Assembly: GCA_015657535.1 (NCBI GenBank)
Contig: JADHZB010000601.1
Location: 1 to 25,828 of the forward strand
Direction of reading: 5' to 3'
Length of the DNA stretch: 25,828 bases
DNA from: Nephromyces sp. MM_2019
Taxonomy: Eukaryota > Apicomplexa > Aconoidasida > Nephromycida
Positions 11,678 through 19,057 of the stretch are shown here, one piece after another. The notes beneath the pieces were generated by a model. It ran no database searches. It saw only the letters and a list, made by a program, of their open reading frames with translations, and had not been told where the DNA came from. The position numbers were made by a program, and so were the translations under genes. Numbering within the stretch: position 1 is the stretch's first letter; each line of letters begins with the position of its first letter.

Positions 11678-11967
11678 TAAATATTATTAAAAATATATAT
11701 AATTATATTATTAAAATTTTTTAATATATTTATAATAAATTTATAAAAATTAGGATTAATTAATAGCTTATTTAAAGAAGTAATATTTAAAACAATATTT
11801 AAAATATATAATAAATGTTTAAAAGTTGAATAATTAATATTATAATTTGATCTAAACATTGTGTTATTATTTTGTTTTTTTCTTTGTTTATAAGATAGTA
11901 CACCTGCTTTTAAATATCTTTGTTTAAATTTTTTTGAAGAAGTATTTTTTATTAAATTCATTATCAT
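11674..11967 (-). CDS. Small basic ORF, candidate ribosomal protein L20
   Basis: From ATG 11967 (or 11961) this frame gives about 97 residues. A longer version would start inside trnS at 12012 and is unlikely. The stretch YLKAGVLSYKQRKKQ resembles the L20 helix KAGQYAYRDRRQRKR, and NYSTFKHLLYILNIVLNIT followed by LLINP resembles the L20 YSKFINGLKKA ... LA.FD region, with about 7 residues missing between them. L20 is an early-assembly large-subunit protein. The likeness is suggestive, not proof. It could instead be one of the uncharacterised conserved apicoplast ORFs. Confidence 0.6.
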   Translation of the reverse strand: MIMNLIKNTSSKKFKQRYLKAGVLSYKQRKKQNNNTMFRSNYNINYSTFKHLLYILNIVLNITSLNKLLINPNFYKFIINILKNFNNIIIYIFNNIY

Positions 11968-11987
11968 AAAAATTTTATTACAAATAA

Positions 11988-12074
11988 AGGAGAAAGTGGG
12001 ATTTGAACCCACGGAATTATTAAAATTCTTCTGATTTCAAATCAGATGCAATAAACCTACTCTACCATTTCTCC
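11988..12074 (-). tRNA. trnS: tRNA-Ser (UGA)
   Basis: Eighty-seven bases form a class II tRNA: acceptor GGAGAAA pairs with TTTCTCC, anticodon stem CTGAT/ATCAG encloses a loop centred on TGA, and a long variable arm (AAGAATTTTAATAATT) and T arm GTGGG-TTCAAAT-CCCAC follow. It reads UCN serine codons; the anticodon UGA should not be confused with the UGA codon reassigned in this genome. The discriminator base is T. It sits between two small ORFs. Confidence 0.93.
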
Positions 12075-12077
12075 AAA

Positions 12078-12281
12078 TTAATAAGTTTTTAAATCTTTTA
12101 ATATTAATCTTATTAAATTTTTACTAATTTTATTCCCTAATTTTAAAGATTTAATAATTTTATAAGGTAAATAATTAAATAATTTTTTATATGAATTATA
12201 AATACCTATTTTTTTTAAATTTTTAGTTATTATTATATTTTTAGAATTAGACATTTTTTTAGATTTACTTAAAATTATCAT
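12078..12281 (-). CDS. Unrecognised small basic protein
   Basis: From ATG 12281 the frame gives 67 residues (58 from ATG 12254). A longer frame that begins inside trnG at 12365 is an accident of the tRNA. The product is rich in Lys, Asn, Ile and Leu, has no membrane segment, and ends with NLIRLILKDLKTY. I do not recognise a family; its size and charge would suit a small ribosomal protein. It fills the gap between trnG(UCC) and trnS(UGA), leaving 3 bases before the latter. No UGA is used. Coding status rests only on an open frame and tight packing. Confidence 0.5.
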   Translation of the reverse strand: MIILSKSKKMSNSKNIIITKNLKKIGIYNSYKKLFNYLPYKIIKSLKLGNKISKNLIRLILKDLKTY

Positions 12282-12308
12282 ATATAATAGTATATAATTA
12301 ATAAAATA

Positions 12309-12379
12309 AGCAAGTAACGGGAATTGAACCCGTATTTTTAACTTGGAAGGATATTGTTTTTCCATTAAACTATACTTGC
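12309..12379 (-). tRNA. trnG: tRNA-Gly (UCC)
   Basis: A 71-base class I tRNA: acceptor GCAAGTA/TACTTGC, D arm TAGTTTAATGG, anticodon loop CTTCCAA giving TCC, and T arm ACGGG-TTCAATT-CCCGT. It reads GGN glycine codons and is well paired, unlike the second glycine tRNA at 15217-15290. It lies 10 bases downstream of the clpC stop. Confidence 0.94.
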
Positions 12380-12389
12380 TTAAAATTTA

Positions 12390-14648
12390 TTATCTAATTT
12401 GTTTAATTGAATATGTTAATGTATCAGAAGATTTATCAAAGAAAAATGAAATTAAATGAGGTCTTGTAAATTTAAATTTTATAAGTAAATCACTTATAGG
12501 TATTTCGATTAATTTTTCAAGTAATCTTTTAAGTGGTCTTGCTCCATAAAGAGGATTATATGAAAGTTTAGCTAAAAATAAAATTACATTAGAATGTACT
12601 GCTATTGAAATATTAATTTTATTTTCTTTTAATTTTACTTGAAATTGATTTAAAAATTTATTTGCAATTAAAACTAATGTTTCAATTATTAATGGTTTAA
12701 AAATAATAATTTCATTAATACGATTAATAAATTCAGGTTTAAAATAAGATTTAACTGATTCACGTATTTGTATTTCTAAAGATCTGTCATAATCATTATT
12801 ATCAAAGTCTTTTAAATCTTCTAAGGTTTTTGGACATCCTAAATTACTTGTAAATAAAATAATTGTATTTGAAAAATCAATTTGTTTACCTGTAGAGTCT
12901 GTTAAACGACCATCATCTAAAATTTGTAACATAATATTAGTAATATCTGAGTGAGCTTTCTCAATTTCATCAAATAATAAAACACAATAAGGATTTTTTG
13001 AAACAGAATCTGTTAACTGACCTCCTTCTCCATAACCAACATATCCAGGTGGAGAACCTATTAATCTAGATAAAGAATGTTTTTCCATAAACTCACTCAT
13101 ATCAAAACGTAACATTTTAGTTTCAGATCCAAATAAAATTTTTGTAATTGTTTTAGCTAATTCTGTTTTACCAGTACCACTAGGTCCACATAAAAACCAG
13201 CTACCTATAGGCTTATTATTTTGTTTTAAACCTAATAAAGCACTTTTAATAGTTTTACTAATTGTTTCGACAGCTGTTTTTTGTCCATGAATTTTTTCTT
13301 TTAATTTAGCTTCTAATTTTTTAATATTTTGTTTAACATTACTTGTAGGAGAAATCATTTCTTTTGGTAATTCAGAAATTTGAGCAAGTGCTTCGTATAA
13401 CTCTTCAGAATTAACATATGAATTACTTGATTCATTTGTAATATTTTTAAATTTTGTTTTTCAAGCTGCTAAATCTAACAGTTCAATTCCTTTTAAAGGA
13501 AATGTTTTATTTTTTAAATATTTATCACTTAAAGAAATTGTTTCTTTAATAATTTCAGAAGTTATTTTTAGTTTATAAAATTTTTCTAAATTTTTACTTG
13601 TAGCAGATATAATGTTAAAAGTTTCTGTTATAGTTGGTTCTTGGATTATAACTTTATCAAAAAAATGTTTTATAATAATATTACTATTAACTTGTTTAAA
13701 ATATTCTTTTGGAGTTGTGATACCAATTATTTGAATATTTCTTTCTTTAAACGCATTTATAAACATATTTAATGATGAAACATTATCTTGGTCATTAGTT
13801 GCTTGAGTATTAAATAAATTAAATAAATAATGTATATCTAAACAAGCTAATATTAAATTAGTTTTTTTTTTACAAGCATTAATAATCATTTCAAATTGTT
13901 CTTCTAAATCACCTTTATATTGAGAATTTTTTAATAACATAGATAAATTTAAAATTTTAATTTCTTTATGTTGTAAAAATATAGGAACTTCTTGTTCTTT
14001 GATTTGTTTAATTAATGTTTTTAAAATTGAGAAACGACCGCTTCCAATTTCTCCTACTAAAATAGGATTATTATTTAAATTTCTAGATAAAATTTCAATA
14101 ATTGCTGTTAATTCTTTTTCTCTATAAATTAAAGGAATATTAAGATTTGTGTTTGAAATTGAATATGTATATTTATTTAAAATTTTTAATTCATTTGTAT
14201 CTTCGCTTTTAATTTGGAATTGAGAAATAGTATCTAAAATATGTTCTTCTGTTAAATTTAAAAGAGATAAACATTTTAAAATTAACTTATCTCTATGAAA
14301 TATTAAAATAGATGCTAATTCTAATGAGTTTAAATATTTATAATCAATAAAAGCTCTATTTAAAAAAATCACAGCTAATGGTGAAAATTTTCTTTTAAGA
14401 AATCTAGATTTTTTATAAGTAGAAAGTGAAGCTTTTAATAATATTTTATTATATAAACGATAGTTAGGTAAGTATTTTTTAAATAAAGATGAAAATAAAT
14501 TATTTGAAGTACATAATGCTATAAAAATATGAATAGGTTCTATATAAGGACTATAATATTTAATAGATATTTGTTCCGCTTGTTTTAAAATAATAAATAT
14601 TTCTTTTGTACAAGTTAAAGTGTTATTTAAATTAAGTATGTTATTCAT
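12390..14648 (-). CDS. clpC: ClpC-type AAA+ chaperone with a degenerate first ATPase
   Basis: A 752-residue Clp/Hsp100 protein, reading UGA at residue 396 as Trp. Order: a divergent Clp N-domain (about 1-145), first AAA+ module (about 170-395), a short linker, second AAA+ module (about 431-752). In the first, the Walker A site reads GEIGSGRF (199-206), with the Lys-Thr replaced, and the Walker B site reads ACLDI (268-272), lacking the Glu. The second is intact: GPSGTGKT (488-495), LLFDE (557-561) and arginine-finger region FINRINE around 640-646. The usual ClpP-docking triplet (VGF/LGF) appears as KDF at 613-615. It probably unfolds plastid proteins using one working ATPase ring. It corresponds to the apicoplast-encoded ClpC/ClpM of other apicomplexans. 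Confidence 0.95.
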
Positions 14649-14657
14649 TATAAAAAA

Positions 14658-15122
14658 TTAATTAATAAAATTAGTAGAAGACAATATTCCAAAAGATTTA
14701 GTAGTATTAGAAATAATAGATTTTATTTTGGATATTGTTAATAAAGGAAAATCTTTATGTTTTAATTTAATTATATCAGTTAGGATTTTAATATTTAAAG
14801 TTTCTATAGAAGTTTTATTAATAAAGGATGTTTCTTTATTAAGTTTTAAATATTTATATATTAAATTTGTAGTAGGAGTTGTTTTAATTATTAAATTATA
14901 TGTTTTATCAGAATATATGCATAATTTTAAAGAAACAATAGATCCTTTATAATTTATAGTTTGATAATTAAAATCTTTACAAAAAGATATTATATTAATA
15001 CCATACTGACCTAATATAGATCCTAAATGAGAATTAGGAGTAGCATAAGCTGCTTCTAATTGTAAATTTAAATTACATAAAGGTGTTTTAAATTTTATTT
15101 GTGTAGTCATATTATAAATCAT
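14658..15122 (-). CDS. rpl11: Ribosomal protein L11
   Basis: The 154-residue protein matches L11 along its length: [20 protein letters not shown] and [10 protein letters not shown] correspond to the bacterial [41 protein letters not shown] to FITKTPPAA.LLKK, and the end [18 protein letters not shown] to the C-terminal GTARSMGI signature. L11 binds the GTPase-associated centre of 23S rRNA. The ATG at 15110 (MTTQIKF) fits the usual N-terminal length better than 15122. It lies between trnW and clpC, 9 bases before clpC starts, and uses no UGA. Confidence 0.92.
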   Translation of the reverse strand: [154 protein letters not shown]

Positions 15123-15138
15123 TTATGTTAAAATTTTT

Positions 15139-15210
15139 CACGCTTTGAAGGATTTGAACCTTCATCTTAAAATTTTGGAGATTTTTATTTTACCTTTAAA
15201 ATAAAAGCGT
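15139..15210 (-). tRNA. trnW: tRNA-Trp (CCA)
   Basis: A 72-base tRNA with acceptor ACGCTTT/AAAGCGT, anticodon stem AAAAT/ATTTT and loop CTCCAAA (anticodon CCA), and T arm GAAGG-TTCAAAT-CCTTC. CCA pairs with UGG. Because UGA is used as a sense codon, this tRNA (the only tryptophan tRNA in the window) presumably also reads UGA. By my count the D stem has T11-A24, the same pair created by the Escherichia coli Hirsh mutation that lets a CCA tRNA read UGA, although A-T pairs are common in this genome. Confidence 0.93.
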
Positions 15211-15216
15211 TAAAAT

Positions 15217-15290
15217 TATGAGAAATGCGAATAGAACGCATAACCTTAATTTTGGCAAAATTAAATTATAACCAATGAAACTATGCTAAC
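15217..15290 (-). tRNA. trnG: tRNA-Gly (GCC), poorly paired acceptor
   Basis: A 74-base tRNA-like sequence with anticodon stem TAATT/AATTA and loop TTGCCAA (anticodon GCC), D arm TAGTTTCATTGG, and T stem ATGCG/CGCAT. Two features are odd. The acceptor GTTAGCA faces TTCTCAT, leaving two pyrimidine mismatches (positions 3-70 and 6-67), and the T loop is TTCTATT rather than TTCRANT. It lies 1 base from trnQ and 6 from trnW, in the order F-Q-G-W that I recall from Plasmodium. It may be a decaying gene, or one repaired by editing or tolerated. Confidence 0.75.
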
Positions 15291-15291
15291 T

Positions 15292-15362
15292 TTGGGAAAA
15301 TAGGATTTGAACCTATGATCACAGAATCAAAATCTGATGCCTTACCACTTGGCTACTTCCCA
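15292..15362 (-). tRNA. trnQ: tRNA-Gln (UUG)
   Basis: A 71-base class I tRNA: acceptor TGGGAAG/TTTCCCA, D arm TAGCCAAGTGGTAAGGC, anticodon loop TTTTGAT giving TTG, and T arm ATAGG-TTCAAAT-CCTAT. It reads CAA and CAG. The next gene, trnG(GCC), begins 1 base after it, so the two must be cut from one precursor. Confidence 0.94.
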
Positions 15363-15394
15363 AAATAACTTAAATATAATAATATATTATTTAA

Positions 15395-15467
15395 GTTAAA
15401 ATAGCTCAGTCGGTAGAGCAGAGGACTGAAGATCCTCGGGCCATCAGTTCGATTCTGATTTTTAACA
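15395..15467 (+). tRNA. trnF: tRNA-Phe (GAA)
   Basis: A 73-base tRNA on the + strand: acceptor GTTAAAA/TTTTAAC, D arm TAGCTCAGTCGGTAGAGC, anticodon arm GAGGA-CTGAAGA-TCCTC (GAA), and T arm ATCAG-TTCGATT-CTGAT. It is one of only two genes in the leftward block facing the other way. The opposing 49-codon ORF ends 1 base beyond it. Confidence 0.95.
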
Positions 15468-15468
15468 A

Positions 15469-15618
15469 TTATAAAAATTTAAAATTATATATGTTTTTAT
15501 TAGTTTTTTTCATTAAATAATTTAATAAAAATAATTGTAACCAAAATTTATTATGTTTTTCATAAGATTCATTTAAAATTTTTTTATAAAATGATTTTAA
15601 ATTAAAATTAATTTTCAT
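15469..15618 (-). CDS. Unrecognised 49-residue ORF downstream of tufA
   Basis: The frame starts with ATG at 15618, two bases after the tufA stop, and ends in TAA 1 base beyond trnF. The product (MKINFNLKSFYKKILNESYE, then KHNKFWLQLFLLNYL and a Lys/Asn-rich tail) has one short hydrophobic stretch too weak to call a membrane segment. In algal plastids the str operon continues with rps10 after tufA, but I see no S10 motifs. Its tight packing and use of a TGG Trp codon favour a real gene. Function unknown. Confidence 0.5.
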   Translation of the reverse strand: MKINFNLKSFYKKILNESYEKHNKFWLQLFLLNYLMKKTNKNIYNFKFL

Positions 15619-15620
15619 AA

Positions 15621-16844
15621 TTAAGCAATAATGTCAGTTATTAATCCAGCTCCAATAGTTTTACCACCCTCACGAATTGAAAATCTCATACCAGTTTCAA
15701 TTGCTATAGAATATAATAATTTAATTTCTAAAACTACAAAATCTCCTGGAAAAACAAGTTTTTGAGTTTTTGTTTTAGAAATAATTTTATTAATAGAACC
15801 TGTAATGTCTGTTGTTCTTATATAAAACTGTGGTTTGTATCCTTCAGAAAATGGTTTTGTTCTTCCACCTTCTTCTGATGTTAAAATATATATTTCTGCT
15901 TTAAAATTTGAATAAGCTTTAATACTGTTAGGACATGCTAATACCATTCCTCTATGTATTTCTAATTTTTGAATACCTCTTAATAATAAACCTATATTAT
16001 CACCAGCTAAACCTTGTGTTAAAGTTTTATGAAACATTTCAATACCAATAACTGTAACTATTTTAGAAGTTTCAAACCCTATTATTTGTAAATTATCTCC
16101 AATTTTTACAATACCTTTTTCAATTAAACCTGTAACAACAGTCCCTCTTCCTGTAATTGAAAGTACATCTTCAATACTCATTAAAAAAGGTTTGTCAATT
16201 TCTCTTTTAGGAACTAAAATTTCATTATCAATAATTTTTAATAAATCTAAAATTTTATCTACCCATATATTCGTTCCATAAGTATATGTTTTTTGAGTTT
16301 CAATATATTTTAAAGCTTCTAAAGCAGATCCAGATATAAACTTAGCTGTTATATTAAATCCAATTTCAGTTAATAAATCATTAATTTCTAATTGTACTAA
16401 TTCTAATAATTCTGTATCTTCAATTTGATCTTCTTTATTTAAAAAAATAACTATATTAGAAAGTCCTATTTGTTTTGCTAAAAGTAAATGTTCTCTAGTT
16501 TGAGGCATCGGACCATCCACTGCAGAAACTACTAAAATAGCACCATCCATTTGTGCAGTTCCTGTGATCATATTTTTAATATAATCTGCATGACCTGGAC
16601 AATCAATATGTGAGTAATGCTTAGTTTCTGTTTCATATTCAATATGTGTTGTATTAATAGTAATTTTTCGTTCTTTTTCTTCGGGAGCGGAATCAATTTC
16701 AAAATAATTACGAGCTTTAGCCAATCCAAATTTAGATAAAATAGTTGTAATAGCTGATGTTAAAGTTGTTTTACCATGATCTACATGACCAATAGTACCT
16801 ATGTTTATATGAGGTTTAACACGATTAAAAATTTCACGTTTCAT
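15621..16844 (-). CDS. tufA: Elongation factor Tu
   Basis: The 407-residue protein is EF-Tu, the GTPase that brings aminoacyl-tRNA to the ribosome. The G motifs are intact: GHVDHGKT at 19-26, the switch region around [25 protein letters not shown] (the NKxD base-specificity motif) and SGSAL. Domains 2 and 3 follow ([13 protein letters not shown], then [16 protein letters not shown] at the end). No UGA codon is used, and this is among the best conserved genes in the window. It follows rps12 and rps7, the bacterial str-operon order. Confidence 0.97.
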   Translation of the reverse strand: MKREIFNRVKPHINIGTIGHVDHGKTTLTSAITTILSKFGLAKARNYFEIDSAPEEKERKITINTTHIEYETETKHYSHIDCPGHADYIKNMITGTAQMDGAILVVSAVDGPMPQTREHLLLAKQIGLSNIVIFLNKEDQIEDTELLELVQLEINDLLTEIGFNITAKFISGSALEALKYIETQKTYTYGTNIWVDKILDLLKIIDNEILVPKREIDKPFLMSIEDVLSITGRGTVVTGLIEKGIVKIGDNLQIIGFETSKIVTVIGIEMFHKTLTQGLAGDNIGLLLRGIQKLEIHRGMVLACPNSIKAYSNFKAEIYILTSEEGGRTKPFSEGYKPQFYIRTTDITGSINKIISKTKTQKLVFPGDFVVLEIKLLYSIAIETGMRFSIREGGKTIGAGLITDIIA

Positions 16845-16866
16845 AGATAAATTTATTAAAAATTTT

Positions 16867-17355
16867 TTAAGAAAATTTAGAAAAAACTCTTAAAGAAAGA
16901 GCTTGTTTTAATAAATTTTGTGTAATTAAAATTGAATTTCCTTTATCATTCAAAATATTCATAATTTCATTACATAAAGCTTGAGAAAAATTAATATTTG
17001 TTTTTAATTTAATTGAATTTAATAAAATTGAAATAGCTATCGAAATAGATTTTTTAAAATTTATTCTAACAGGAATTTTATATACTGACCCTCCTTTTTT
17101 TTGACTTTGTAACATAATAGGAAGTTTTAATTTATATATAGCTTTTTCTAAACAAATTTCTGGTTTATTATATCCATTTAATTTTAATAATTTAAATGTT
17201 TGTTTTAAAATTTTATAATTTATGTATTTTTTCCCATCAGAATTAAGTTTATTTAAAATCAAATTTATAATAGGAGTGTTAATCTTTATTAAATTTTTTT
17301 TATGTTTTTGCAGTACCATATTTAGATCTACTATTTTTTCTATTTTTAACCCCAT
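16867..17355 (-). CDS. rps7: Ribosomal protein S7
   Basis: S7 organises the head of the small subunit. The protein keeps [14 protein letters not shown] (the MVDGKKSTAE.I region), [16 protein letters not shown] (the RVGGATYQVPVEV region), and a helical C-terminus. With the first ATG it has 162 residues and overlaps rps12 by 56 bases. The in-frame ATG at 17319 (MVLQKHKK) gives 150 residues, a more usual N-terminal length, and cuts the overlap to 20 bases, so I prefer it. No UGA is used. It lies 22 bases upstream of tufA. Confidence 0.92.
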   Translation of the reverse strand: MGLKIEKIVDLNMVLQKHKKNLIKINTPIINLILNKLNSDGKKYINYKILKQTFKLLKLNGYNKPEICLEKAIYKLKLPIMLQSQKKGGSVYKIPVRINFKKSISIAISILLNSIKLKTNINFSQALCNEIMNILNDKGNSILITQNLLKQALSLRVFSKFS

Positions 17356-17665
17356 AACATTCTAAAGCACCTCTAATAACACGATAATGTATTCCTGGTA
17401 AATCTTTAACATGACCTCCTTGAATTAATACGATATTATGTTCTTGAAAAGCAAAACCTTCTCCAGGTACATGTGCTATTATTTCACTTTTATTTGAAAG
17501 TAATATTTTAGCAACTTGTCTTAAAGCTGAATTTGGTTTTTTTGGAGCCATAGTAAAAATTTTTTTACAAATTCCTTTAATTTGAGGTTTATTTTGTAAA
17601 AAATTTTTTTTAAATTTAATTTTAGAAGTTCTTTTTTTAGATAATAATTGATTTATAGTTAACAT
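17300..17665 (-). CDS. rps12: Ribosomal protein S12
   Basis: The 121-residue protein is S12, part of the decoding centre. TMAPKKPNSALRQVAKILLS and the PGEGFAFQEHNIVLIQGGHV then KDLPGIHYRVIRGALE run match the family almost residue for residue. The segment TMAPKKPNSA corresponds to the TPKKPNSALRK loop where streptomycin-resistance changes fall. Its 3' end overlaps the rps7 reading frame. It starts 5 bases after the rps11 stop. Confidence 0.96.
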   Translation of the reverse strand: MLTINQLLSKKRTSKIKFKKNFLQNKPQIKGICKKIFTMAPKKPNSALRQVAKILLSNKSEIIAHVPGEGFAFQEHNIVLIQGGHVKDLPGIHYRVIRGALECYGVKNRKNSRSKYGTAKT

Positions 17666-17670
17666 GATAT

Positions 17671-18051
17671 TTATCTATTTTTTTGTTTTGATTTTCTTCA
17701 TCCATTAAATGGAAAGGAAGTTTTATCCTTAATTGATAAAATATTAATTTTATTAGTTTTTAATAAATTTAATAAAAGTGTTTTTAAAATAATTTGTCTT
17801 TGTAAATAAGGACCTCCTTCAAAAATTAAGTTTATAAATTTATAATTTATACTATCTAAAAAATTTAATACTTTTGAAAAAATAGTTATTATTGAAAAAT
17901 AAGTATTTTTAGTACGACCTTTAAAATTACAATTTCCAAAAGAATAAAGTTTTAATAATCCATTAGTTTGTGCGTCAATAATACTTATAAATAAATTATT
18001 TTTAGTCGATTTAATTGTTAAATTTATTATTTTAGAAATTTTTAATTTCAT
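17671..18051 (-). CDS. rps11: Ribosomal protein S11
   Basis: S11 lies on the platform of the small subunit. The frame has 126 residues: [20 protein letters not shown] and [17 protein letters not shown] match the family's SAG..GFKG.RK.T and GPG.GRE.AIRAL elements, and the end SFPFNG then UGA then RKSKQKNR matches TPIPHNGCRPPKKRR. UGA (17698-17700, residue 118) must be read as an amino acid to supply the conserved basic tail; it sits exactly where most S11 proteins have Cys. The ATG overlaps the rpl36 reading frame. Confidence 0.93.
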
Positions 18052-18161
18052 TTTTGATGTTGTTTATGTTTTTTTAAAGAACAATTTACAACTAATCGTT
18101 TTTTTCTTTTAATAATTTTACATTTAGAACAAAAACGTTTTAAAGAAGTTTTAATTTTCAT
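18042..18161 (-). CDS. rpl36: Ribosomal protein L36
   Basis: The very small protein begins [20 protein letters not shown] and ends [13 protein letters not shown], matching L36 (MKVRASVKK.C..CKIIRR ... C.NPKHKQRQG) with its zinc ligands Cys 11, Cys 14, Cys 27 and His 32. After residue 37 comes UGA (18048-18050). Read as Trp, the frame adds Trp-Asn and ends in TAA at 18042; read as stop, it has the usual 37 residues. Either way it overlaps the rps11 start by the string ATGA or more, suggesting coupled translation. Confidence 0.93.
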
Positions 18162-18203
18162 TTAAAATTTAATATATATTAATTATAATAAAAACTATTT
18201 AAA

Positions 18204-19055
18204 TTAAATAGAATATTTTAAAATATTATTTAAATGTAATAAAACTGTTATATTAGATAAATTTTTAATATCAATAACAGTTTGATCCTTATTATTAATA
18301 TCATTAGCTAATTTTAACAATTTTAAAAAGGCTTTAAGTGAGTTTAATTTATTTCTTGATCCTATTATTTTTAATTTTATATTTTTAACCCCACTTATTT
18401 CTAAAATTGATTTAAATAAAATGGAAGTTTTTAAATTAAATGTAGTTCCTATTTTAAAAAATAAATTACTTTTTTTAAATTTAATTTTAAATAAATTAGG
18501 AATTTTCTTTAATGAATCTACGTTTATTTTATAAATATTATTAAAAGAATTTTGATATGCTTTTTCTACGGCCTCATTAAAATTTATATCTTTTCCTACT
18601 CCTAAACCAAACCATGAGTTTGTATTTCCAGTAACTAATATAATTTTAAATTTTTTTGTACGACCTTTTTTTGTTGTTTTAGAAATTTTTTTAATATCTA
18701 AAATTTTATATTTAATTAATGATGTTGAAATATTACTTTTTAAAAATTCTAAATTAGATTTTAAATTTGTAATTGATTTAATATATTTTATAAAAGTTCA
18801 AAATGATAATAATTTAGTGATAATTATAAAATCTATAAATATAAATAAAGATTTAAGTATAATAAATTTATTTAAATAATTATAAATTATAATAAAATGT
18901 CCTATTAAATATATGATCAATTTTAATTCTAACAAACTAATTGTTAAAAAATTAAATTTAAATAAAGAAATAAAATTTTTATTTAAATAATGAACATTTA
19001 ATAATTGTTGTGAATAATTAAAATTTTTAAAATTAAATTTAATAAAAACTAACAT
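18204..19055 (-). CDS. rps5: Ribosomal protein S5 with long hydrophobic N-terminus
   Basis: Of 283 residues, the C-terminal 165 are recognisable S5: DIKKISKTTKKGRTKKFKII, the VGxGxGRVGxGxGKA region as VTGNTNSWFGLGVGKD, and EISGVKNIKIKILGSRN. S5 takes part in decoding accuracy. The first 115 or so residues are extra. They are rich in Ile, Leu and Phe (for example around LIIYLIGHFIIIYNYLNKF) and have no counterpart in bacterial S5. UGA at residue 86 (18798-18800) lies in this extension and is read as Trp. No other Met lies between it and the S5 core. The start is 2 bases after rpl6. Confidence 0.88.
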
Positions 19056-19057
19056 AT

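Noticed and set aside
11968..12012. Longer start for the L20-like ORF (MGSNPTF...)
   Set aside because: This start lies inside trnS(UGA); the residues are translated tRNA.
12282..12365. Longer start for the small ORF after trnG (MEKQYPS...)
   Set aside because: This start lies inside trnG(UCC); the extra residues come from the tRNA.
14728..14952. 74-codon frame on the + strand
   Set aside because: It is antisense to rpl11, which has clear family signatures over the same bases.
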